The notes under the pieces were generated by a model. That model saw only the letters and a list, made by a program, of their open reading frames with translations. It did not search any database and had not been told where the DNA came from. This document shows, piece after piece, positions 8,049 through 16,987 of a DNA stretch of 64,000 nt. A program made the position numbers and the translations under genes. Position 1 is the stretch's first letter; every line of letters starts with the position of its first letter. Source of the stretch: Nonomuraea sp. NBC_00507 (GTDB lineage: Bacteria > Actinomycetota > Actinomycetes > Streptosporangiales > Streptosporangiaceae); assembly GCF_036013525.1 (NCBI RefSeq), contig NZ_CP107853.1, positions 5,208,001 to 5,272,000 on the forward strand, written 5' to 3'.

Positions 8049-8887
8049 TTCTGTTTCTCCCTACCGAAAACGGTGGACACGGCCAGCAGCAGCAGCCAGA
8101 TGAGCAGCAGACTGAGGATGGACACGGCGACCGAGAGCTGCCCTTCGGACCCGCTGACGGTGACGATCCACACGGCGAACGGCGCGTACCCCAGCAGGCT
8201 GGCGACGGTGTACTCGCCCAGCACCAGCGCCAGCGTCAGGAAGGACGCGCTGGCCAGGGCCGAGCGCAGGTTGGGCACGACGACCCGGAACAACACCTGC
8301 GGCCACGAGGCGCCCAGATTGCGCGCCGCCTCCACCAGCGTCCGCACGTCCATCGTCCGCAGCCCGGCATCCAGCGACCGGTAGACGAACGGCAGCACCA
8401 GCACCACGTACGCCAGCACCAGCACCACGGGGAACCCCGGATCCTGCACCGCGATGATCGTGCCCCAGAACGGCGTCGGCGCCAGCACGTCGGTCCCCAC
8501 CCGCAGCGACGTCCCCATCCCGGCGACGAACGTGATCGGCGGCACCACCAGCGGCAGCGTGCAGAGCACCTCCATCACCAGCCCCAGCCGCGGCGCGAAC
8601 AGCCGCACGGCCAGCATCGCGGGCAGCGACAGCAGCAGCACCAGCACGATCGTGGCGGCCGCCAGCCCCAGCGACAGCAGCAGCGACCGCACGAACCCGT
8701 CGGCCGTCAGCAACTCCCCGTAGGCGGACAGCGACACCCCTTCGACGGGTGTGTAGACCGTGTACCAGAAGGAGGCGCCGAGCGGGATCAGGAAGTAGGC
8801 GGCGCCCAGCAGGAACACCACGCCACGCCAGACCCGAGGCCGCGCGGAACCCCCGGAGACCCGCTCCAGCCCGGTCAGTGCAGCCAT
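8045..8887 (-). CDS. ABC importer permease 2
   Basis: A 280-residue inner-membrane permease with six hydrophobic segments and the binding-protein-dependent transport signature (LVEAARNLGASWPQVLFRVV, EAA loop). The ATG at 8885-8887 overlaps the stop of the first permease by 13 bases. It ends REKQK immediately before the ATPase. Its resemblance is to the PhnV/PotC side of two-permease importers. Confidence 0.9.
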   Translation of the reverse strand: MAALTGLERVSGGSARPRVWRGVVFLLGAAYFLIPLGASFWYTVYTPVEGVSLSAYGELLTADGFVRSLLLSLGLAAATIVLVLLLSLPAMLAVRLFAPRLGLVMEVLCTLPLVVPPITFVAGMGTSLRVGTDVLAPTPFWGTIIAVQDPGFPVVLVLAYVVLVLPFVYRSLDAGLRTMDVRTLVEAARNLGASWPQVLFRVVVPNLRSALASASFLTLALVLGEYTVASLLGYAPFAVWIVTVSGSEGQLSVAVSILSLLLIWLLLLAVSTVFGREKQK

Positions 8888-9699
8888 CGGGAGCTCCTCC
8901 TCTGCAGCGGCAGGTAGATCGCCATCACCAGCCCGGCCACCACGATCATGTCGAGGCTGAGCGCCAGCGCGATGTTCTCGTAGCCGATCAGCACGTCGCC
9001 GGTGAGGGCGCTGGCGATCTTCAGGGTGACGAGCGGCACGACGGTGCCGACCATGGCGTTGGCGGTGGCGTACGCGGAGAAGGACGATCCGAACAGCAGC
9101 ACCACCCCGCCCAGGATGGACGGCGTCAGCACCGGCAGCGTCACGAAGCGCCAGTAGTGCCAGGCGGTGGCGCCGTTGTTCGCGGCCGCCTCGCGCCACT
9201 GCGGACGCAGCCCGTCCAGCGCCGGCGCCATGACCAGCACCATCAGCGGGATCGAGAAGTAGAGGTAGACCACGACCAGGCCCCAGAGCGTGTAGAGCGA
9301 GCCCGACGGCAGCCCGATCAGCCCGCTGACCACGCCCGAGTTGCCGAGCGTGGCGATCCAGAAGAACGCCAGCGGCACCCCGCCGAAGTTGGCCAGCACC
9401 CCGGAGGCCGTCAGCACCGCCTCCCGCAGCAGCGTGAAACGCGAGGTCACGACGGCGTAGGCGAGGAACGTGCCCAGTACGGCCCCCAGCAGCGCGACCA
9501 CGGCCGACAGCCGCACGCTGCCGATCATGGCGGTGAGGTAGCCGCCCTGCAGGCTCTGCGCCAGGTTCGCCAGACTCGGCCGCCCCTCAGCGGTGAACGC
9601 CCCCGCCACCAGTGCGATGGCGGGGACGCCGAAGACGAGCGCGAAGAACGCCAGCAGAGGCAGCGCCCCCAGCCAGCCCTTCGAACGAGTCCTGCTCAT
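8875..9699 (-). CDS. ABC importer permease 1
   Basis: A 274-residue permease (MSRTRSKGWLGALPLLAFFA start) with about six membrane segments and an EAA-like loop (WREAAANNGATAWHYWRFVT). The ATG at 9697-9699 overlaps the stop of the binding-protein gene in ATGA, a typical coupled arrangement. It pairs with the second permease to form a heterodimeric channel of the PhnU/PotB type. Confidence 0.9.
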   Translation of the reverse strand: MSRTRSKGWLGALPLLAFFALVFGVPAIALVAGAFTAEGRPSLANLAQSLQGGYLTAMIGSVRLSAVVALLGAVLGTFLAYAVVTSRFTLLREAVLTASGVLANFGGVPLAFFWIATLGNSGVVSGLIGLPSGSLYTLWGLVVVYLYFSIPLMVLVMAPALDGLRPQWREAAANNGATAWHYWRFVTLPVLTPSILGGVVLLFGSSFSAYATANAMVGTVVPLVTLKIASALTGDVLIGYENIALALSLDMIVVAGLVMAIYLPLQRRSSRWLH

Positions 9700-10850
9700 C
9701 CCGAGATCGCGGCGTCCCAGCCGCTGGCCAGCTTGGCCTTGGCCGCGTCCACCTGCGCGGTCGTCGGGAACGCGGGCGAGCCGTCCACCGAGGGCAGCTT
9801 CTCGGCCAGCGCCTTGTCCACGGTGCCGTCGGCGGTCATCGTCGGCAGCAGCACGGGGCGGGCGAAGCCCTTGAGGAACAGGTTCTGGCCCTCGGCGCTG
9901 TAGAGGTATTCCTGCCACAGCCTGGCCGCCGCCGGGTGCGGGGCGTCCTTGTTGATGGCCTGGGCGTACATCTGGAAGTACTTGCCGTCAGTCGGCACGT
10001 TGACCTTCCAGTCGATGCCCTTGGCCGTCATCTGGGGCGCGTAGGCGGCGTTGTTGTAGTCCCAGTCGATGCTGATCTGGGTCTCGCCCTTCTCGATGGT
10101 GGCCGGCGTGGTCTCGACCGGGTTGTAGTTGCCGGCCGCGTTCAGCTTCTTGAAGAAGTCGATGCCGGGCTGGATGTCGTCGAACGAGCCGCCGTTGGCC
10201 AGGGCGGCGGCGTACACGCCGGCGAAGGCCGAGCCCGCCTTGGTCGGGTTGCCGTTCATCGCGACCTTGCCCTTGTACTCGGGCTTGAGCAGGTCGGCGA
10301 AGCTGGTCGGGCAGGTGGTGATCTTCTTGGCGTCGCAGCCGATCGACACGTAGCCGCCGTAGTCGTTGACCCAGAGCCCGGTCGCGTCCTTCTGACCCTC
10401 GGGGATCTTGTCGAACGTCTGCACCTTGTACGGCGCGAACAGCCCCTCCGCCGCGCCGCTGAGCGCGAACGACTGGCCGAGGTCCAGCACGTCGGGGGCG
10501 CGGTCCTGGCCCTTGCGGGTCTTCACGGCGTTGATCTCGTCGGCGCTGGCCGCGTCCGGGGTCTCGCTCTCGATCTTGATGCCGTACTTGGCCTGGAACT
10601 TCTCGATGATCTCGCCGTAGTTGGCCCAGTTCGGCGGCAAGGCGATGACGTGCAGGTTGCCCTCTTTCTTGGCCGCCTCGACGAGCTTGTCGAGGCCGCC
10701 GAAGTCGGCGGCGGAGGTGGCGGTGGCCGCGTTGACGCCGCCTTGTGACGCCTGGGTGGTGGCCTGGGTGCCGGGAGCGGCGCCGCAAGCCGCGGTGACT
10801 ACCGTAAGGGCGGCGGCAGCGCCGGCCGCGCGGGCGCGAGATGTGAACAC
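9696..10850 (-). CDS. ABC importer substrate-binding lipoprotein
   Basis: A 384-residue family-1 solute-binding protein. It opens with a lipoprotein signal peptide (basic RARAAG, hydrophobic stretch, lipobox VTAAC with Cys at ~22) and a Thr/Gln-rich linker. The mature part resembles Fe3+/polyamine/2-aminoethylphosphonate binding proteins (ANYGEIIEKFQAKYGIKIE near its start). It is the first gene of the importer operon and faces the GntR regulator across 112 bases. Confidence 0.9.
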   Translation of the reverse strand: MFTSRARAAGAAAALTVVTAACGAAPGTQATTQASQGGVNAATATSAADFGGLDKLVEAAKKEGNLHVIALPPNWANYGEIIEKFQAKYGIKIESETPDAASADEINAVKTRKGQDRAPDVLDLGQSFALSGAAEGLFAPYKVQTFDKIPEGQKDATGLWVNDYGGYVSIGCDAKKITTCPTSFADLLKPEYKGKVAMNGNPTKAGSAFAGVYAAALANGGSFDDIQPGIDFFKKLNAAGNYNPVETTPATIEKGETQISIDWDYNNAAYAPQMTAKGIDWKVNVPTDGKYFQMYAQAINKDAPHPAAARLWQEYLYSAEGQNLFLKGFARPVLLPTMTADGTVDKALAEKLPSVDGSPAFPTTAQVDAAKAKLASGWDAAISG

Positions 10851-10893
10851 AACGCCTCCACTGTGCAGGGGGTGTGGAAAGAAACTAGGGGAA

Positions 10894-10907
10894 CTTGTAC
10901 AAACAAG
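10894..10907. promoter_or_regulatory. Candidate GntR operator
   Basis: CTTGT-ACAA-ACAAG, an inverted repeat that contains the perfect 8-bp palindrome TTGTACAA (10895-10902). It lies in the AT-rich divergent spacer between the importer operon and the GntR gene, the usual place for a GntR site. Confidence 0.5.
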
Positions 10908-10962
10908 CGAGCACTAGTAAGTCGCATGAATGTTGCTCTTTCGTGAATGGGAGGGGGCGGAC

Positions 10963-11730
10963 TTGGTTGCGCGCTATGAACTGATCGCCGATGAGCTGCG
11001 GGAAGAGATCCTCTCCGGCGCGTACCCGGTCGGTTCCCAGCTCCCCAGCGAGGCCGAGCTGGCCGGGCGATTCGGCGCGGCGCGCGGCACCGTGCGGCAG
11101 GCGGTGGCCGTGTTGGTCGCCGAGGGCCTGGTCGGCTCCAGACAGGGCGCGAGGCGCATCGTGCTCGGCGCCGCGCGCAGCCAGAGCTTCGCCGAGCTGC
11201 ACAGCTTCGCGCAGTGGGCGCGCGCGGGCGGCTACCGCTTCGGCGGCCAGGTGATCGAGCAGCGCCGCCGCCGGGCGAGCGCCGCCGAGTCCGCCAGGCT
11301 GGGCGGTGGCGAGGTGCTGGAGGTGCTGCGTCTGCGCACACTGGAGGCCGAGCCCGTCCTCGTCGAGCGCACGGTGTACGCCGAGTGGGTGGCCCCGGCC
11401 GTCGAGGGGCTGCCCGCCGACTGCGAGTCGGTCACCGAGGCGCTGTACGAGGCGATCGGGCTCGTGTTCGCCTACGGCGAGCACCTCATCGACGCGGTCT
11501 CCGCCGGAGTCCAGGACGCCCGCCTGCTGGGGGTGCGCCGCGGCAGTCCGCTGCTGCGCCAGCGCAGGACCACCACCACCCACGAGGGCCGCCCCGTGGA
11601 GACCTCCGACGACCGTTACCGCGCAGGCAGCGTGGCCTTCAGCATCCGCAACTCGATCGGCGCGAACCCTCTCGTGCGGCAGGCGATCGACTTGCGATCT
11701 AGGGCCGGAGAACATATGTTCGAGTTATAA
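10963..11730 (+). CDS. GntR-family regulator with UTRA domain
   Basis: A 255-residue regulator of the HutC subgroup: winged helix at the N-terminus (YELIADELREEILSGAYPVG, LPSEAELAGRFG, GTVRQAV) and a UTRA ligand domain after ~residue 80 (VLRLRTLEAEPVLVERTVYA). The TTG at 10963 is preferred because GGGAGGGGG lies 6 bases upstream and homologues start with (M)VARYE; an ATG at 10930 would add 11 residues. It very likely controls the divergent ABC importer. Confidence 0.85.
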   Translation: MVARYELIADELREEILSGAYPVGSQLPSEAELAGRFGAARGTVRQAVAVLVAEGLVGSRQGARRIVLGAARSQSFAELHSFAQWARAGGYRFGGQVIEQRRRRASAAESARLGGGEVLEVLRLRTLEAEPVLVERTVYAEWVAPAVEGLPADCESVTEALYEAIGLVFAYGEHLIDAVSAGVQDARLLGVRRGSPLLRQRRTTTTHEGRPVETSDDRYRAGSVAFSIRNSIGANPLVRQAIDLRSRAGEHMFEL

Positions 11731-11788
11731 GCGCCCGCCTTCCCCCGGGTGGCTCAGACAGAGGACCAGAGCCGCGGGGAGAAGCGAC

Positions 11789-12055
11789 TTGAGCAGACTC
11801 TATGGCGATCCGATAGAGGTGTGGACCAGGGACGGGGAGCCGACCCAGTTCGTCTGGCGCGACCGGCTCTATCTCGTTCGCCGTGTCCTGGACCACTGGG
11901 TGGTCGCGCGCGAGTGGTGGAAGACCAGCGAGGGTGACCCAGGCGAGCGCCAGTTCTGGCGGGTGGAGGCCAGCCCGGGACGCGAGGTCGGCTCCTACGA
12001 GCTGCGTTACGACACCGCCGGCAACGGCTGGCTGCTGCTGAGGGCGTGGGACTGA
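11789..12055 (+). CDS. DUF6504 family protein
   Basis: An 88-residue protein rich in Trp and Arg (EVWTRDGEPTQFVWRDRLYL; EWWKTSEGDP) that matches the small DUF6504 family, found beside or within DnaE2/ImuB mutasome genes in actinobacteria. The TTG at 11789 has GGGGAGAAG just upstream. Its stop overlaps the ATG of the polymerase gene by one base (TGATG), so the two are translationally coupled. Function is unknown; a role in the polymerase complex is inferred from linkage. Confidence 0.75.
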   Translation: MSRLYGDPIEVWTRDGEPTQFVWRDRLYLVRRVLDHWVVAREWWKTSEGDPGERQFWRVEASPGREVGSYELRYDTAGNGWLLLRAWD

Positions 12056-15000
12056 TGGCGCCCCCGTTCCCGCACCTCAACGTGTGCTCCGCCTACTCCA
12101 TGCGCTACGGCACCGCCTTCCCGCAGGCGCTGGTGAGCCGGGCGTCCGAGTTCGGCATGGACATCCTGGCGCTGACCGACCGCGACGGCCTCTACGGCAC
12201 CATCAAGCATGCCCTGGCGTGCGCCGCGGCCGGGATCGCCCCGGTGCTCGGTGTGAACCTGGCGCTCACCACCCCGCCCCCGTCGCTGCTTCCCGGCATT
12301 CCCGCCCCCCGCCCCAAGACCGGGCCGAACGCCGAGGACCGGATCACCGTGCTGGCCCGCGGCCGCGGCTGGTCACGCCTGTGCCGCCTGGTCACGGCCG
12401 CCCACCACGCGGGGGAGCGGGGCAAGCCGGAGGTCACTCGCGAGCTGATCGGCGAATGGGCCGGCGAGCCCGGCGACCACGGGTTCGGCGCCGAGGACGG
12501 CCTGGTCGTGCTGCTCGGCCCCAGGTCCGATGTGGGCCGCGCGGTGGCAGAGCGGCGCGACGAGCAGGCCAGGACGCTGCTCGGCCTGTGGCGATCCACG
12601 GTGCCCGGCGTCGTGATCGAGCTGGTCGACCAATACGGCTACCGCGACGCCGGCACGGCCGTACGCATGCTCGGCCTGGCCGAGTCCATGGGCGTGCCCG
12701 CCGTGCTGACCAACGCGGCGCGCTACCTGGACCCGGCCGATCACCAGGTCGGCGACGTGCTCGACGCGGCCCGCCAGCTCGTCCCGCTACACCCCCGGCA
12801 CCTCGAACGCACCACCTCGCACGCCTACCTCAAGAGCACCAAGGAGATGTGGCAGGTGGCGGCCAAGGTCTGCGGCGCGGACCAGGAGCGGGTGGCGCGG
12901 CTGCTGTACACGACCAGGCGGCTGGCCGAGGCGTGCTCGATGGAGCCGCTGGACCTGCTCGCGCTCCGCAACGACCAGCCGAACCTGCACCTGCCCGAGA
13001 TCGGCCGCGACCCGGTGCCGCTGCTGCGCCACCGCGTCGAGGACGGGCTGATCAGGCGGGGCCTCGACCGCTCGGCCGACGCCGAGCGGCGTCTGCGGGA
13101 CGAGATGGCCATCATCGAGAAGAAGCGCCTGTCCGGATATTTCATCGCCGTGGCCGGCATCACCGACATGATCCGCGGCATGGGCATCCGCTGCGCCATC
13201 CGCGGCTCGGGCGCCGGCAGCCTGGTCAATTACCTCATCGGCATCGGCGAGGTCAACCCGCTCGACCACGGCCTGCTCATGGAGCGGTTCCTGTCCGAAG
13301 GCCGCATCGGGCTGCCCGACATCGACGTCGACGTGGAGTCGGCCCGCCGCCTCGACTGCTACAAGGCCATCTTCGACCAGTACGGCGAGGCCCGCGTGGC
13401 TTGTGTGTCCATGATGGAGACCTACCGGGCGCGCAGCGCCATCCGCGACGTCGCCGCCGCGATGGGCCTGCCGCCGCACGAGATCGACGCGGTCGCCAAG
13501 GCGTTCCCGCACATCAGGGCCAAGCAGATCACCGCGTCGCTGCACGACCTGCCCGAGCTGCGCGACAGCCGGCTCAACGAGGCGGGCCTGGACCGGGTGT
13601 TCCGGCTGGCGGAGAAGCTCGACGGCCTGCCCAGGCACATCGCGCTGCACCCGTGTGGCGTGCTGATCGGCAACATGGGGCTGCGGGACCGGACGCCGGT
13701 GGAGCGCAGCCTGCTGGAGTTCCCGATGTCGCAGTTCGACAAGGACGACGTGGAGGAGGCCGGGCTGCTCAAGCTCGACGTGCTGGGCGTGCGGATGCAG
13801 TCCGCGATGGCGTACGCGCTGAACGAGATCAAGCGCGTGGACGACGTCGTGGTCGAGCTGGACACCCAGCGCGGCGACGACCCCGACATCCAGTACGTCC
13901 CGCACGACGACCAGACCACCTACGACATGATCTGCGCCGCCCGCACCCTCGGCTGCTTCCAGATCGAGTCGCCGGGCCAGCGGGAGCTGGTGGCCAAGCT
14001 GGAGCCGCGCACGCTGCACGACCTGATCGTGGACATCTCGCTGTTCCGTCCTGGGCCGGTCAACTCCGACATGGTCACCCCCTACCTGGAGGCCAGGCAC
14101 GGGTGGCGGCAGCCGCGTTACCCGCACGAGCGGCTGCGGGAGGCGCTGAAGGAGACGCATGGCGTCGTGGTGTTCCACGAGCAGGTCCTGAAGATCATTT
14201 CGGAGATGACCGGGCGGGACCTGTCGTACGCCGAGATGTTGCGGCGCACCCTGGACACGCCGGAGGGGCGGGCGCGGGTGCGCCGGGCGTTCGTGCCCCT
14301 GGCCCAGGCCAACGGCTTCGACGACGCGGCCGTGGAGCGGGCCTGGCAGGTGCTGGACGCGTTCGGGGCGTTCGGGTTCTGCAAGGCGCACGCGGCGGCG
14401 TTCGCGCTGCCCACATACCAGTCGGCCTGGCTGAAGCGGCACCACGCGGCGGCGTTCTTCGCCGGGGTGCTCACGCACGAGCCCGGCATGTACCCGCCGC
14501 GGGTCATCATCGACGAGGCCAGGCAGTGCGGGATCAAGATCCTGCCGCTCGACATCAACAAGTCGGGCAAGGACTGGCAGGTGGAGCGGCTCGGGCCGCG
14601 CGCCCGGGTCCGCACGCGCTCTTCGGAAGGCCGGCGGGTGGAGTTCAGGATCGGGGAGATCGGCAAGGGGTACGCGCTGCGCGTGCCGTTCTCGGCGATC
14701 AAGGGGGTGAGCGAGGCGGAGGTCGAGCGGATGGTCGCCGGGCAGCCGTACACGTCGCTGGCCGACTTCTGGGACCGCGCCCGCCCCTCGCGGCCCACGA
14801 TCGAGCGGATCGTCCAGGTCGGCGGCCTGGACGCGCTGCACGACCTGCACCCGGGCGGGCCGCGCTGGCGGCCCGGCGAGCTGACCAGGCGCGACCTGAT
14901 CGCCCAGGTCGGCGCGCTGGAGCGGGCCTCGTCGAGCGGCGTGCGGTCCGGTCCGCGCACCTCCAAGCGCTATACCTCCGCGCGCCCTTCCCCGCCGGAG

Positions 15001-15666
15001 AAGCCCTCCGTGCAGCTCCCGCTGGGCTTCACCGAGCACCTGCCGCCGGGGGAGTTGCCCGAGATGACGGAGGCGGAGATGGTCCAGGCCGAGCTGGAGA
15101 TCCTTGGCATCGACGTCAGCCGGCACATCATCAGCTTCCACGACGAGCTGCTCGACCTGCTCGGGGTGGTACGTTCCAAGGATCTTCTCGCGCAGCGCAA
15201 CGGGGCTGAGGTGCTGGTGGCGGGGGTCAAGGTGGCGACGCAGACGCCTGCCGTGCGCTCGGGCCAGCGCGTCATCTTCACCACGCTCGACGACTCGACC
15301 GGGCCGATCGACCTGACGTTCTTCGAGTCGGTGCAGGGGCGGTGCGCGGCCACCGTCTTCGGGTCGTGGCTCCTGCTGGCCAAGGGCGTGGTCCGGCGCA
15401 CGGGCACGCGGGCGGTGTCGATGCGGGCGGTGGACTGCTGGAACCTGGCGGACCTGGACGCGCTGTGGCGCGCCCAGGGGATCGACGCGGTCCGCGCGCT
15501 GCTCGCCCAAGAGCACGAGCAGCTGGAGGGGGTCAGCGGGCGCAGCATCGAATACCCCAACGGCTTCCGCCTGTCGCCCTACTCCGACCTCGGCCCGGCC
15601 ATCGTCACGCCGCCCCGGCGACTGTGGCACGCCAGCCCGGGCAGCTCCGGCCCCTCAGCCGCCTGA
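12055..15666 (+). CDS. dnaE2: DNA polymerase III alpha subunit, DnaE2/ImuC-like
   Basis: A 1203-residue C-family polymerase. The catalytic aspartates appear in PDIDVD (~420) and LKLDVLGVR; the palm/finger region has RGSGAGSLVNYLIGIGEVNP and a C-terminal OB-fold stretch follows ~1040. The N-terminal PHP domain is degraded: the usual HxH start reads HLNVCSAYS and the LTDHG motif reads LTDRDG, so metal binding and proofreading activity are doubtful. Association with DUF6504 points to the SOS/mutagenic DnaE2 class rather than the replicative enzyme, but no imuB lies next to it. A GTG nine bases upstream is an alternative start. Confidence 0.85.
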   Translation: MAPPFPHLNVCSAYSMRYGTAFPQALVSRASEFGMDILALTDRDGLYGTIKHALACAAAGIAPVLGVNLALTTPPPSLLPGIPAPRPKTGPNAEDRITVLARGRGWSRLCRLVTAAHHAGERGKPEVTRELIGEWAGEPGDHGFGAEDGLVVLLGPRSDVGRAVAERRDEQARTLLGLWRSTVPGVVIELVDQYGYRDAGTAVRMLGLAESMGVPAVLTNAARYLDPADHQVGDVLDAARQLVPLHPRHLERTTSHAYLKSTKEMWQVAAKVCGADQERVARLLYTTRRLAEACSMEPLDLLALRNDQPNLHLPEIGRDPVPLLRHRVEDGLIRRGLDRSADAERRLRDEMAIIEKKRLSGYFIAVAGITDMIRGMGIRCAIRGSGAGSLVNYLIGIGEVNPLDHGLLMERFLSEGRIGLPDIDVDVESARRLDCYKAIFDQYGEARVACVSMMETYRARSAIRDVAAAMGLPPHEIDAVAKAFPHIRAKQITASLHDLPELRDSRLNEAGLDRVFRLAEKLDGLPRHIALHPCGVLIGNMGLRDRTPVERSLLEFPMSQFDKDDVEEAGLLKLDVLGVRMQSAMAYALNEIKRVDDVVVELDTQRGDDPDIQYVPHDDQTTYDMICAARTLGCFQIESPGQRELVAKLEPRTLHDLIVDISLFRPGPVNSDMVTPYLEARHGWRQPRYPHERLREALKETHGVVVFHEQVLKIISEMTGRDLSYAEMLRRTLDTPEGRARVRRAFVPLAQANGFDDAAVERAWQVLDAFGAFGFCKAHAAAFALPTYQSAWLKRHHAAAFFAGVLTHEPGMYPPRVIIDEARQCGIKILPLDINKSGKDWQVERLGPRARVRTRSSEGRRVEFRIGEIGKGYALRVPFSAIKGVSEAEVERMVAGQPYTSLADFWDRARPSRPTIERIVQVGGLDALHDLHPGGPRWRPGELTRRDLIAQVGALERASSSGVRSGPRTSKRYTSARPSPPEKPSVQLPLGFTEHLPPGELPEMTEAEMVQAELEILGIDVSRHIISFHDELLDLLGVVRSKDLLAQRNGAEVLVAGVKVATQTPAVRSGQRVIFTTLDDSTGPIDLTFFESVQGRCAATVFGSWLLLAKGVVRRTGTRAVSMRAVDCWNLADLDALWRAQGIDAVRALLAQEHEQLEGVSGRSIEYPNGFRLSPYSDLGPAIVTPPRRLWHASPGSSGPSAA

Positions 15667-15752
15667 TCTCGCCGCGAACCGCTCGGTGCAGAGTTCTGGC
15701 ACCCCTCACGCGCTTAGACGCTGACTTACAGGGAATCTCTTCGTAGAGCCGC

Positions 15753-15796
15753 TTGAAAGTGTAAGGTGACAACCGGTTCACCGTGGGGAGAACGCT
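15753..15796 (+). promoter_or_regulatory. Promoter/dyad region upstream of rloA
   Basis: TTGAAA (15753-15758) could be a -35 box. A dyad GGTGA-CAACCGGT-TCACC (15765-15782) with a central AACCGGTT palindrome follows, then the GGGGAG ribosome site (15785-15790). Regulatory roles are inferred. Confidence 0.35.
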
Positions 15797-16981
15797 ATGT
15801 TGCTGCGATTCAGGGTCGCCAATCACCGGTCGGTCCGCGATGAGCAGACCCTCTCCTTCATCGCGGCTCCGCGCCGGGGGGAGCCGGGACGGATGAAACC
15901 GTTGTCGGTCGCGGGAATCTATGGTGCGAACGCGTCGGGGAAGTCCAACGTTCTCGATGCCCTGCGGTGGATGAGCGACGCTGTCTCGTGGTCGCACACT
16001 CAGTGGGAACCGACCGCAGGAATACCCAGACAGCCCTATAAATTCTCGAAACCCGGACTTGAGGCTCCATCGTTTTTCGAGATCGATTTTCTGCTCGATG
16101 ACGTTCGCTATTCGTATGGCTTCGAGGTGGACGATGAGGCTGTTCTCGGCGAGTGGCTGAATTCCTTCCCTCATGGAAGGGCGAGAAAGCTCTTCGAGCG
16201 CACCAGCCCGACCGATGTATCCTTCGGGCGCGGACTCGGCGGTGAGTTGCACCGCATATGGCGGCTCACGCGCCCGAACTCGTTGTATCTCTCATGTGCG
16301 GCATCCAATAATCATCCGCTGCTGAGTGCCATCTTCAACGTGCTGGGAGGCCACACTCTCTTTGCCCGGCATGGCGAGCGAGACGAAAAACTTCGACTGA
16401 GCATTACGAGTGTGCTGCTGCACGGGAACGCTGCTCCGGAGCTCAACGAGCTGCTCCGGATAGCCGACCTGGGAATCGAGCAGGCCGAAATCGTGAAGAC
16501 GACGTCGAGTTCGAAAATCGTCTTGCGCAGGCCAGGGCAACCTGTCCTCCTCGACCTGGAGGAAGAGAGTGCAGGAACCCGAGCTTGGCTGTCCCTGCTG
16601 GGTTACGCGCTGTTCGCACTCAGGACGGGCGGCGTTCTGGTTGCCGATGAGATCGACTCAAGTCTCCATCCCCTTCTGAGTTCGACGTTGATCCGGATGT
16701 TCAAGGACGCCGACATCAACGAGGAAGGAGCGCAACTCGTCTTCGCCTCGCATGACACAACACTCCTCGGCTCTCTGCTGAACGACGAGATTCTGGCAAG
16801 GGACGAGGTGTGGTTCACCGAGAAGGATGAATCCGGCGCCACTAATCTCTACTCACTTGCCGAGTTTCATACCCGACGGGATGAGAACATCGAGCGCGGC
16901 TACTTGCAAGGCCGTTATGGTGCGATGCCGTACCTCAACTTCGAGAACGTCCGCCAAATATTTCTGGAAAGGCGCCGATAG
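15797..16981 (+). CDS. rloA: RloA-type AAA/ABC-like ATPase
   Basis: A 394-residue ATPase of the OLD/RecF-like AAA_15/21 group. It has Walker A YGANASGKSN (~42), signature-region GTRAWLSLLGYALF, Walker B VLVADEIDSSLHP (~283) and the switch His in LVFASHDTTLL. It starts with the family's MLLRFRVANHRSVRDEQTLSF. The gene is followed after 6 bases by rloB, the standard pair first named as restriction-linked ORFs in Campylobacter and widely predicted to be anti-phage. GC is visibly lower than in flanking genes (AAA/AAT/TTC-rich stretches), suggesting transfer. No nuclease domain is present in this subunit. Confidence 0.85.
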   Translation: MLLRFRVANHRSVRDEQTLSFIAAPRRGEPGRMKPLSVAGIYGANASGKSNVLDALRWMSDAVSWSHTQWEPTAGIPRQPYKFSKPGLEAPSFFEIDFLLDDVRYSYGFEVDDEAVLGEWLNSFPHGRARKLFERTSPTDVSFGRGLGGELHRIWRLTRPNSLYLSCAASNNHPLLSAIFNVLGGHTLFARHGERDEKLRLSITSVLLHGNAAPELNELLRIADLGIEQAEIVKTTSSSKIVLRRPGQPVLLDLEEESAGTRAWLSLLGYALFALRTGGVLVADEIDSSLHPLLSSTLIRMFKDADINEEGAQLVFASHDTTLLGSLLNDEILARDEVWFTEKDESGATNLYSLAEFHTRRDENIERGYLQGRYGAMPYLNFENVRQIFLERRR

Positions 16982-16987
16982 CAAGCC

